34,798 nucleotides of DNA from the NCBI GenBank assembly GCA_001275005.1, contig JWZX01002892.1:1-34798 (forward strand), given 5' to 3'. This DNA is from Chrysochromulina tobinii (Eukaryota; Haptophyta; Prymnesiales; Chrysochromulinaceae). Every line of letters begins with the position of its first letter. The stretch's first letter is position 1. A program made the translations under genes and the position numbers. Below the pieces are notes generated by a model. It did not search any database. It was given only the letters and a program-made list of their open reading frames with translations, and was not told the DNA's origin. Shown piece by piece: positions 26,804-34,798 of this stretch.

Positions 26804-28626
26804 ATGCCGCATCCCCCAGCTTCTGCGTCGAAAAACTGGGTAGATAAACTCAGCCCTGACGGCTCAGACGACTGGAGGCTTGGGCCGAGGCAAACTGGCG
26901 GAGGGGGCAAGAGCAAGGCGAAGGAAAAGAGCGCTAAGTTCGCGCCTCGTTCTGCGTCTCAGTTCCAATTGGCGCATCAAAGGCTCGCCGACCATCTTGC
27001 GTCGACGATCGACTTCCAGCCCGCCGGTCTGGTCTCTCCGGAGCGATGCCCGCGTCTGCAGCGATTGATACACACGTGCAAGGATCGGCAGCGCATGGAG
27101 CTTGGTCTACCCTCGGGCGACAAGAGGGACTGGACGGACTTTGAGATCGACCGCGCCACGGTCAGGATGGCCAAGGAGTGCACGGGCGTCTCCCCTTCTC
27201 CGGATGTCAACCTGTGGGAACTTGTGATGGAGTGCACGTGCATCAAGCCAATAAGTGACGAGATTTGCGGGCGAGAAGAGTATGTGGAGGCGCTTGTTGT
27301 TGTGAACGGCCTCAGGACGCTCACTGTCGGGCGCGCACTGCCCAAGAACGGCGACTTTCTGCATACGGGCTTCCTGAGCTTTTACGACGACGGATGCGTC
27401 AAGCATGCGTACGGTGACGACCCGGCTATTGGGTGTCAACAAGTCTCACAGATCAACGACGCGCAGGCGACGATCTACTTTGAGTTTGCGAAGGTGTACC
27501 GCAAGTACCTCGCGGTCGAGGATCAGATTGCGAAGCTGCTCGGCATGCACATGAACTTATACGCGCAGGCCGCCGATCAGCTCGAGTCACTGCGCTACAC
27601 GTTACTTTCGGTGCCCCAAATGCCCTCCCACTGATTGCCACGGATTGCCCTTGATTGCCTCTGATGGCCCTTGATTGCCTCCTTCATCAGGTGCCCAGAA
27701 TGCCCGCCCACTGCCGCGCGATCTTCGAACTGGTCAGCCGGCGGCTGCCGCACTTGTTCCGCGAGTGCGCCTTCTCCAAGTCGCAGAACCTGGAGAATCT
27801 CGCCATCATCGAGCCTCTCTACACGCTCGAGCTCGAGGTGAGATCGACGCTGGATGCATCTGAGTGCATCTGAGTGCTGCTGAGTGCAGCTGAGTGTGAT
27901 GTTTGAGCTCGAGGTGAGATTGTCGCCGCTGGTCGCCACGGATCGCCATTGCTGACCACCAATTACATCCCTCATCAGGCAATTGTCGCCATCAGTCCGG
28001 TGCAGGCCGCTCGAGCGGAGCGTGCCATTGCCGCAGGCAAGGGGCGTGCCGCCGCCGGGCTGTCGCAGTGCATGACCTCAGAACAAGCCTATGCGCTGCT
28101 CGATGCTGAGGACTCTGCACGGGCGTCCGAATCCCGCGCACTGCTGCCTCCACCTGCGATACCTCACGTGAGACGAAGCCGGGGAGATCGGAAGAGATCG
28201 GAGGAGATCAAGCGAGACCAAGCGAGACCGAGCGAGATTACGAGACCAATCGAGCTGCCCATCTCGCCTCCTGCTGCCGCCCCCGCCGACGCGCTGCCCT
28301 CACCACCATCCTCCTCCATAACCGCCGCCGACGCGCTGCCCTCACCTCCATCCTCCTCCATAGCCGCCGCCGACGCGCTGCCCTCACCACCAACCTCCTC
28401 CATAGCCGCCACCGACGCGCTGCCCTCACCTCCATCCTCCTCCATAGCCGCCGCCGAAGCGCTGCCCTCATCTCCATCCTCCTCCATAGCCGCCGCAGAC
28501 GCGCTGCCCTCACCTGCCGCGGCCGCCTCTGCAAGGGAAGAGTTTGGGCGGCTTGCAGAGGCAGTGACGGCGGGGATTGAGGACCTGGCCCTCATCAAGG
28601 GGTCATCATCGAGGGGCCTTCAGTGA
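26804..28626 (+). CDS. Conserved-looking protein of unknown function with Ser/Pro repeat tail
   Basis: Three exons: 26804-27610, 27691-27837 and 27979-28626, 533 aa, phase 0 throughout. The frame opens at a GTG at 26750; the first ATG is 26804. The body is globular and mixed: RLIHTCKDRQRMELGLP, FEIDRATVRMAKEC, a strand-rich segment (YVEALVVVNGLRTLTVGRAL, FLSFYDDGCVKHAYGDD), then long helices (IYFEFAKVYRKYLAVEDQI, RAIFELVSRRLPHLFREC). The C-terminus has about six 14-residue units of the type ADALPSPPSSSIAA. I recognise no family. 28168-28254 could be a further 87-nt in-frame intron (CAC|GTGAGA...TCGAG) made of GAGATCGG/GAGACCAAGC repeats. Confidence 0.55.
27611..27690 (+). repeat. Intron 1 of the unknown gene with duplicated exon start
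   Basis: The intron starts GTGCCCCAAATGCCCTCCCA and the next exon starts GTGCCCAGAATGCCCGCCCA. Both continue CTG. The body is GATTGCC/GATGGCC repeats ending CCTTCATCAG. Confidence 0.75.
27838..27978 (+). repeat. Intron 2 of the unknown gene with internal copy of its donor
   Basis: GAGCTCGAGGTGAGAT crosses the donor at 27838 and recurs inside the intron at about 27905, so a second GTGAGA donor exists. GAGTGCATCT repeats lie between, and the intron ends CCCTCATCAG. Confidence 0.65.
28288..28515 (+). repeat. 42-bp minisatellite encoding ADALPSPPSSSIAA
   Basis: About five and a half 42-bp units keep the frame in the last exon of the unknown gene and give a Ser/Pro/Ala tail. Confidence 0.85.
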
Positions 28627-29077
28627 TCGCCCCTGATCACCACTGATGGACCTTCAAGCTATCGAGGGGCCCTCATCAAGCCCCCCCCTAGGATTCCTAC
28701 CTTGGAGTGGCCAGAATGCCAAGGCTCCTACTGCATGCCCGCTATGGATAGAAAGCGAAGGGACGTTGGATGCTCTGTCGTGTGGACGTGGAACAGAAGG
28801 AACAACGAAGTGCGGCCAATTGAGTGCGGCGACGCGACGTCCGAGAGCGCGGACACAAGCGGGGACCGGGCCCCCTCACGTCGCCCGTCTCTCGAGTTTT
28901 CAGGTCTGCTATTATCATGGCTTCCTATTATACAAAAATAGTAGACGAGACGCCGCCGACGGCATGTCCATGACCATGTGCCGGTCGGCGAATGAAATTG
29001 GAAAATTCGACTTACATAGATCTAACGTATGAAAACTGCAACGCTGTGGGAACAACGGGTCTTGTTACAAACTGCAT
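28627..29077. other. Convergent intergenic region
   Basis: A short inverted duplication lies at the left end (ATCGAGGGGCC twice, with CTCATCAAGG and CTCATCAAGC). The rest shows no ORF of note. Both neighbouring genes end here. Confidence 0.4.
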
Positions 29078-32021
29078 TCAACAAGACTCCCAACTAGTCG
29101 AGAGCCACTCATGCCTCGCCGCGTCCTCCGCAGTGAGCCTCCTCTCGTAATCGACCGTCATCAGGCCGCGCACCATGCTCTTCGCCTCCGCGGAGATGTC
29201 ATCCCACCACGGTGAAGGGAAGCTGTACTCGCCGCCTAAGATATGCCGGTGCAGCACCGCCTCGTCGTCGGCACCCCACGGAGGGAAGGCGCACAACATC
29301 GTGAAGAGCGTCACGCCGAGCGCCCACATATCTGCGAGCCGGAGGGCACAATCAATGGTCCTCAAAGGCTAATGAATGCGAGCCGACGGACACAATCAAT
29401 GGTCCTCAAATGATAATCAGTGCGAGGCAACAGAAAGAGCGCGAGGGGAGAGGCTATCAATGGTACTCAGAGGTCATCCGGCGCAATCAGACGCAATCAG
29501 TCGCAATCAGTCATGCGCACCCGGCGTCGTTGACTCGAAGCCTCGGCCACTCAGCTGCTCTGGCGACACATATTTGGGTGTGCCGCACCAGCTCGAACCT
29601 CGCAGCACGTTCGGGCGCACGATCGCCGCGTACCCAAAGTCGATGAGCCGTATCGAACCCGCCTCGTTGACGAAGCAGACGTTCTCAGGCTTGATGTCGT
29701 TGTGAACGATCGAGCGCGCGTGGAGGTACCCGACGACGTCAAGCAGCTCCGCAAGGATCAGAGCAGCCTCATCCTCCGCGATGGCGCCGCCACGCTCGAT
29801 GAGGCTGTAGAGCTCGCCCCCTGCCGCGTACTCGAGGACGAGGCTGATCGTACCTGTGAACGAGCGACGCCACGCTGTGAACGAGCACATGCATGCAGAG
29901 GAGGTCAGGATCACGCTCCTCGTACCCGAGATAGGATCCGAGATCGTCTCATAGAGCTTCGCTATATATGGATGGTGGAGGCTGCGAAGCAAGGCCACCT
30001 CAGCCTCGACGGTGGGCAGTTGCGCATGCATCGTCACCTTCGCCACGTCGATGGTCTTAATGGCCACCTCGTCGGGGTAGCCGTTGGCCTTGGCGCACAG
30101 GTTGTGCGCACGGCGCACAATCGCGTAGCTGCCCACGCCAATCGTCTCAACGAAGCTATACCTGGTGAGGGAGAGGTACTCAAGAACGCAATCAACACGT
30201 AACCATCACGCCATCATCACGCAATCAACACGTTACCCTGCCAGCAAGTTGAGTGGCAGCTGAGGCGCGGCTTTGTGACGAAGCGCGGTGTCGGCCTCCT
30301 CGGGCTTGGCGCTTGCATGCACTCCCTTTTTGGACTCACGCTTTGCCGCGAGCACCGCCTTCTTGGCGGCCAGCCTATCGAGCGGAGCCGCCACCACAGC
30401 GGTGGAGGGCACGTGGGGCGCCGAGACGGGCACGTGAGGCGGTGTTGCCACTGGTGAGCTGCCCGCGCGCGCCTGTGGGGAAGAAGGGTGGCGCACCGTG
30501 GTGAGCGTGTGCATGCAAGGCAGAGGGGCGCATCTCGAGCTGCCCGCGCGCGCCTCCTTCTTGGCCGTCGCCATGGCACCCCGCCGCGCCGCGAGGATCT
30601 CCTTCTTGGAGCTCACCTGATGGAGGAGGCCATCGAGGCTCATCAGTGGTCATCAGTGGTTATCAGTGGTCATCAGATTCATCAGAGTCATCAGGCCTTC
30701 GAGGGTCATCAGTGGTCATCAGAGGTCATCATAGGCCATCGGAGGCCATCGGAGGCCATCGAGGGTCATCAGTGGCACTCAGGGTGGCACACAAGGTGGC
30801 AATCTCGTGCTTGGAGCTCACACTCGAGGTGGCAATCTCGTGCTTGGAGCTCACACTCGAGGTGTCAATCTCGTGCTCGGAGCTCACACTCGAGGTGGCA
30901 ATCTCGTGCTTGGAGCTCACACTCGAGGTCGTGCGCCAGCTCAAGCTACGCGAAGAGGACGAGCATACTTCCTCCATCAACGGCACAGGCAGTGGGCTGC
31001 GATTCATACCCCATCCGTCGTCGGACGTGAGTGCGCTCACGGCGCTCACGGCGCCGCGGCCACCGCCGTCGTCGCTGTCGCCGCCGTCATCGCGCGCGCG
31101 CGCCGGAGCCTCTGCGTGCGCGGAAGTCGCCGACGGTGATGGCCACAGCCGGCGCCGCTCGAGGACAGCGTCCAACCCCGCGGTCGGCTGGGCGCCGGAG
31201 ACGTCGTCGGCCAGCGCGCCGTGGAGGGCGACGGCGCGCCGCGCATGCATCATGAACGTCTCGAGAAGCTCGAGCGCGCCACCGCCGCGCGCCGCCACCG
31301 CCGCGAGTGGCAGCGCCATCAGCCCTGCTTGCAGCGTCGCTGCGGCGTTCGCTTCGAGCCGGAAGAGACAGAGTGCATCCTCGACGATCTCGACGCGCAG
31401 CGCCTGCAGCGCGCCATTCGTGGAGCAACCGAGGCTCGCGCACTCGAGCGCGACGGCCGTGAGCCCTTGCAGTCGCGGCAACTCAGCAGCCAGCTCGCGC
31501 ACGGTGCGGCTCGCCCACGCACGGCCAGCGTGGCCGTCGGCGTCGCGGAGCGTTCCGACGCCACTCCACTGGCAGAGCGCGCGCATGAAACCAGCGCACT
31601 CGCTCACGTACTCGCCCTGTGCGTGCCGGCCCTGCGGCTCGCAGCACACCGCAGCGAGCTCGCGCACCGCTTGGGAGAGCGACGCGACGTGCCCTGCACT
31701 CGCGACGCGGCGGAGCACGAGCAACGCCTTGGCTGCGACCGTCGCCGAGGCCGACGAGCGGCACGCCTGCAGCCGCTTGGTGAGCTCCGCATCCACCTGC
31801 GCCGCCGTCTTCTCCTCGCCCGCGAGCCGCACGATCGTGAGCACGTGCTTCTCCTTTGGTGGCAGCCAGTCGTCGGTCGTCGCCTCGAAGAGCGCCGTCT
31901 TGCACTCGTCTGTTTGTTGCGTTCGGCGGACGGACGATGCCCGCCCCTCTGTCGGCAGACGCACTGATGGCTGTCGCGCTGGCTTGCTGGCGGCACAGCC
32001 GCAGCCACGCAGCCGCAGCAT
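29078..32021 (-). CDS. ANTH-domain / serine-threonine protein kinase fusion
   Basis: Minus-strand exons: 32021-30921, 30616-30237, 30161-29926, 29853-29521 and 29331-29078; phases agree, 767 aa. The N-terminal ANTH domain has ATTDDWLPPKEKHVLTIV, matching the phosphoinositide-binding pattern A-T-x6-P-K-x-K-H of AP180/CALM. It continues with AAKALLVLRRVASAG and helical repeats to about residue 270. An acidic/Ser linker and Lys/Ala-rich segments follow. The kinase starts at YSFVETIGVGSYAIVRRA. It has VAIK, EAEVALLRSLHHPYI, a catalytic loop IVHNDIKPEN (Asn replaces the Arg of HRD), IDFGYA, KYVSPEQL and DMWALGVTLFTML. ANTH proteins act in clathrin coats and CAMK-like kinases phosphorylate proteins, so coat regulation is a plausible role. 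Separate genes are possible, but phase and splice junctions favour one chain. Confidence 0.65.
29854..29925 (-). repeat. 72-nt in-frame intron of the kinase gene with an insert-like core (copy D)
   Basis: The sense strand starts GTACGAGGAGC and the next exon starts GTACGATCAGC. The remainder begins CTGCATGCATGTGCTCGTTC, similar to the insert core, and has CTCGTTCACAG twice, the second ending at the splice site. Removal joins ISG to TISLVLEY, as kinases require. Confidence 0.6.
30473..30518 (-). mobile_element. Short insert element, copy E (kinase gene exon 2)
   Basis: The sense strand reads TTGCATGCACACGCTCACCA and ends CTTCCCCACAG. The 17-nt repeat GAGCTGCCCGCGCGCGC (plus strand) lies at 30456-30472 and 30537-30553, exactly 81 nt apart. 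The 81-nt unit has no stop in frame. It could be retained in the protein or removed as a GC-AG intron. Confidence 0.5.
30617..30920 (-). repeat. Kinase gene intron 1: four 33-bp copies of the next exon's start plus a TGAT array
   Basis: Four tandem 33-bp units at 30801-30932 each contain GTGAGCTCCAAGCACGAGAT on the sense strand. The next exon begins GTGAGCTCCAAGAAGGAGAT. Each unit offers a GTGAGC donor. The rest is a TGATGACC array ending CCTCCATCAG. Confidence 0.75.
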
Positions 32022-32921
32022 GCCCGTGTCGGGGTCCGACCACCGAGAGCGTGCAAACTAGGGGACAAGATTTGGGTACCAAGTGCCGTTAATCGGCAAA
32101 AGGTAGGGGGAAGTGGCGCAGGTGGCGCAACTATTGAATCAAAAGCGGGTGATTTATGCTGCCGTGACCCAGCGGGCAGCGGCCTTCCCCTAGAGTAACC
32201 CGATTTGGGAACCTCTTATGAGTTCTTTTTAGCCACAGGACACGGTTTTACCCAAGGGGGTCAGGGAGGCGGAGGGATGTTAATCTTCTGGATTTGCACA
32301 AAATCGTGGAACTCATAGTTACCCTGATTTCAAAGTAACTGAGATACTGAGTGATTTACAGTACATAGTCCCAACGGGGGGGGTAGACGTACTAAGACGA
32401 CTGAGGAGGGATTATTGTCTGGATATTGCGCACAAGATTCCACGGCACGCGATCCGGGCCTCAACCCCGCGTCGGACATCGCCCTCTGTTTTCACGTCGC
32501 GTCAAACCGTGCAGATTTGTACCCTGAGAAGTGAGATATTAATCTCAAATCTGACGGTGTTCACTTCACAGTGCGCACACTCTCGTGACCGCCCGTCACT
32601 GTCAGTTGTTCACTCACATCAGTGCATGCATCAGTGAGTCAAACTCACTGACACACGCTCCGCACTCGCACTCACACACACACATGCTGTGCAACACTCG
32701 CACACACACACACGCTGTGTGCACCTCCTTACGCACCCACTACGCTGCCTCCCCGTCTCAAAGCGAATCGGCTCCGCTGCCCTCGGTCAAGACAAGTAAT
32801 GAGTACTCGCTCGTGTTCCATCGATGCACTTATTCGATGCGAAACACAACTCCCCCGCAAGTCCAGATGGATACAGTCACATCATGCTCGATCGGCTCAC
32901 CAAAGCCCGCTTTGGCTTTTC
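32022..32921. other. Intergenic region upstream of the ANTH-kinase gene
   Basis: No gene is seen. 32660-32725 is a CA microsatellite with CACACGCTGTGTG hairpins. The rest is comparatively AT-rich with short G runs (GGGGGGGG near 32375). It presumably holds the ANTH-kinase promoter and the 3' UTR of the JmjC-like gene. Confidence 0.4.
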
Positions 32922-34796
32922 TCAGAGCGTGCCGCACGCATGCTGCTGGCAGTGCGGGATGTCATGGATGGCATACCCGCCCCGATCGCGCTTGCAGTCT
33001 CTGGCAGGCTGCTCCATATCCTTGCAGCAGCCCTTGTAGGTGATGCCGCCGACGCCCGCGGAGAAGTCGTCCATGCCACACGTCTCATGCCACCAATAAT
33101 TGGGGACCCAGATGACCTCACCCGGCTGCTGCACACACTCGAGGGTACTCGTCCGCCGACTGGCCTGATGTGGCCTGCACTGGTCGGCCGGATCGCGCAC
33201 ATGGCGTGCCATCATCTCGGGCGGTTCGGTCTCGCTGTGATGATATCGGAGCAGCAGGAAGCAGCGCGAGGCAATCAGCATGCAATGAAGGAGGCAATCA
33301 GCAAGGGGGAAGCAGCGCGATGAGTGGCATCATCAGAGGCGATGAGTGGCGACCGGATGCAATCAGTGTCCAATCACCTGTCCGGATGCAATCAGTGTCC
33401 AATCGCCAATCACCTGTCCGGATGCAGAAGCCAGCGCTTCCGTCCGACGACCGCCGCGAACCACGACGCCGGGTGATTCTCAGGCGGCACGCCCACGCCG
33501 AGCCCCGAACCAATCCCCATTTGGAAGGTGCTCATGGGCTGGAAGTAGGGGGGCACGTGATACGAGCCCTTGGCAATCTGGGGCGAGGGAAGCAATGAGG
33601 AGGGCAATTAGGACGGCAATTAGGGAAGCAATGAGGAGGGCAATTAGGACGGCAATTAGGGAAGCAATGAGGAGGGCAATTAGGACGGCAATTAGGGAAG
33701 CAATGAGGAGGGCCAACATGACACAAACATACGATGCCACGATCTGGAAGTCATGAGGCAATTATGACGCAATCATATGATGCCACGATCTGGGCAATCA
33801 TCACGAGGCAATCTCGATGCAATCTCGATGCAATCTGAGGCCATCACGAGGCCATCAAGAGGTCATCAAGAGGCAATCACGAGGCAATCACCTGCTCGAA
33901 TAGGAAGGGAGAGTACGGCCGCCATGGGTCCGAATAGCATGCATGAGCAGGGTAGACGGCGTGCCCCATGTGGTACTTTCCCTCCCAAGCAAGCAACTCG
34001 CCCAGGCTCTTATTGTACGTGTCGTGCAGTTGGAAAGGGCTGTGGAAATGCTCTTGCAGGATCACGTCGCGGGTCCATCCTTGCAGATTGGTCCAATTAT
34101 TGGTGAGGCCGTCGATGATGAAAGGCCACTCAGCCGTCTCGAGCAGCTCGCGTGTCACCTGCCACAGTGCGACGCGCTGCAGTGAGCACTTGCATGCAAG
34201 GCCACTCAGCCTCCTTGAGCAGCTCGCGCGTCGCCTGCCATCAGCGGCAATTACTATAGAACGAGGCCATCAAAGGCCATCAGAGGCAATCAGTGGCCTC
34301 TAGTCGCAGCCACCTCGGTCTTCCGAGCGTCCATTCGCCACAGGTCGCATCCCTTCGTCTTGTACGCCCCCGGCAGCTTGAAGCGCCCGGTCTTGGGAGA
34401 CCCTTCCATCCCAGCTCCCACGTGCGAGGGATCAATGTACCTGTGGGTATCGGGCTCGTCACGGGCTCGTCAGTGTTTCGTCAGGGTTCGTCACGAGCTC
34501 GTCAGTGTTTCGTCAGGGTTCGCCCTCGTGCGAGGGATGAAGGCACCGTTGGTGGGCAGGAGGGTTCGGCAGTGTTTCGTCAGGGTTCGTCACGAGTTCG
34601 TCAGTGTTTCGTCAGGGTTCGCCCTTCGAATGTACCGTTCGTGCTCGGGAATGTGGGACCACGCGTGCATCTCGGCAGGGACGTTGATGCCGGCTGCGAT
34701 GGCCTCGCTCAGGGTCATCATCCCTGGAGGGGGGCTGGATCTCGTGCTCGTGCCGCCCTGGGCGCCCATGCCCCCCATGCCCCCCCTTCCCCCCAT
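32922..34796 (-). CDS. JmjC/cupin-like protein, 5' end at window edge
   Basis: Minus-strand exons: 34796-34636, 34440-34314, 34158-33892, 33577-33414 and 33234-32922, 343 aa so far with agreeing phases. The first Met lies two bases from the edge, so the true start may be outside. Motifs follow the JMJD-type order: WPFIIDGLTNNWTNL (opening of the fold), HVPPYFQPMSTFQMGIGSGLG, NHPASWFAAVVGRKRWLLHP, and ECVQQPGEVIWVPNYWWHET near the C-terminus. Related enzymes are Fe(II)/2-oxoglutarate hydroxylases acting on proteins or tRNA. At the first metal site I read PPENHP where relatives usually have a His, so activity is uncertain. Four introns hold long arrays and duplicated exon pieces. Confidence 0.65.
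33235..33413 (-). repeat. JmjC-like gene intron 4 with tandem copies of its donor region
   Basis: TGCATCCGGACAGGTGATTGG spans the donor (21 nt; core CCGGACAGGTGATTGG) and recurs inside the intron about 40 nt on. A third partial copy follows. The intron thus carries copies of the upstream exon end together with its splice site. Confidence 0.65.
33590..33715 (-). repeat. 36-bp minisatellite in JmjC-like gene intron 3
   Basis: About three and a half units, each with GCAATGAGGAGGGCAATTAG and GACGGCAATTAGGGAA on the plus strand, lie next to the 3' splice site. The units are contiguous with no spacers. Confidence 0.85.
34159..34234 (-). mobile_element. Short insert element, copy B, with exon-derived direct repeat (JmjC intron 2)
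   Basis: 34159-34199 is the 41-nt insert; its sense strand starts TTGCATGCAAGTGCTCACTG and ends CTGTGGCAG at the splice site. 34200-34234 is a copy (30 of 35 identical) of the next exon's start at 34124-34158. That copy is preceded by its own TGGCAG. Confidence 0.65.
34441..34635 (-). repeat. JmjC-like gene intron 1: CCTGACGAAACACTGACGA array
   Basis: Five or so units of roughly 30 nt (GAACCCTGACGAAACACTG) fill the intron. Its start GTACATTCG resembles the next exon's start GTACATTGA. Splicing joins EHER to YIDPSH. Confidence 0.65.
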
Positions 34797-34798
34797 GC

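Noticed and set aside
30646-32061. 471-codon plus-strand frame
   Set aside because: It is antisense to the ANTH exon and its repeat intron; the minus strand carries recognisable ANTH motifs.
32660-33043. Gene in the plus-strand frames around the CA microsatellite
   Set aside because: His/Thr-rich frames come from the CA repeat, and the right part is antisense to the last JmjC-like exon.
33590-33715. Possible CRISPR array from 36-bp repeats
   Set aside because: The units are contiguous without unique spacers and lie in a eukaryotic intron. It is a minisatellite.

Overview
This window is eukaryotic nuclear DNA from a GC-rich, intron-bearing, flagellated alga. The genes are nuclear-type: a SET histone methyltransferase, SKP1/F-box, ANTH, a protein kinase, a CIA30-type complex I assembly factor, ELM1 and axonemal microtubule proteins. 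Two proteins start with a signal peptide followed by an Ala/Ser-Phe transit-like segment (ASPF at about 5510; TSFAPAAAF at the MFS start near 19820), as in plastids of red-algal secondary origin. A haptophyte is my best guess, with a pelagophyte or another stramenopile also possible. This is inference; no ribosomal or plastid marker is present.

Layout. 1-490 (-) is a 5' part of a membrane protein that shares a 93-bp divergent promoter, made of TTGAC pentamers, with an NHL propeller gene (584-1678, +). Then follow a SET methyltransferase (1778-2899, +), a decayed copy of its post-SET end (3449-3522), a CIA30 protein carrying an internal J domain (3587-5018, +), a large FAS1 low-complexity protein (5454-9089, +), and a secreted PDZ plus JmjC/cupin protein (9495-12195, +). 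On the minus strand come a SKP1/F-box/LRR gene (12998-15322) and a secreted bicupin (15833-17011). A small Tudor-like ORF (17212-17673, +) is divergent from the bicupin. Next are a plastid-type MFS transporter (17799-19879, -), a SAXO-like axonemal protein (20306-21523, +), a CIMIP2/FAM166-like ciliary protein (22330-23372, -), ELM1 (23651-24956, +), an FkbM methyltransferase (25375-26328, -), an unrecognised gene (26804-28626, +), an ANTH-kinase fusion (29078-32021, -) and a JmjC-like gene cut by the right edge (32922-34796, -).

The most interesting signal is in the introns. I reconstructed splice sites by eye and checked that exon phases add up. Many introns are bounded by copies of the adjacent exon: the intron start repeats the downstream exon start, or the intron end repeats the upstream exon end, always around AG|GT. 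Many also carry arrays of a roughly 10-bp TGATNNCC motif on the sense strand and end in CCTCATCAG. A separate short insert, with core GCATGCAAGTGCTCACTACG, recurs in four genes. In each it sits between two copies of an exon segment 17-38 nt long, and a further partial copy is intergenic. This looks like ongoing intron birth by tandem duplication, or by a very short introner-like element.

The other notable feature is unusual domain architecture: a J domain within CIA30, ANTH plus kinase, SKP1 plus F-box plus LRR (interrupted by a G8 homopolymer frameshift), and PDZ plus JmjC. All genes, starts and splice sites are predictions from one sequence without transcript evidence.
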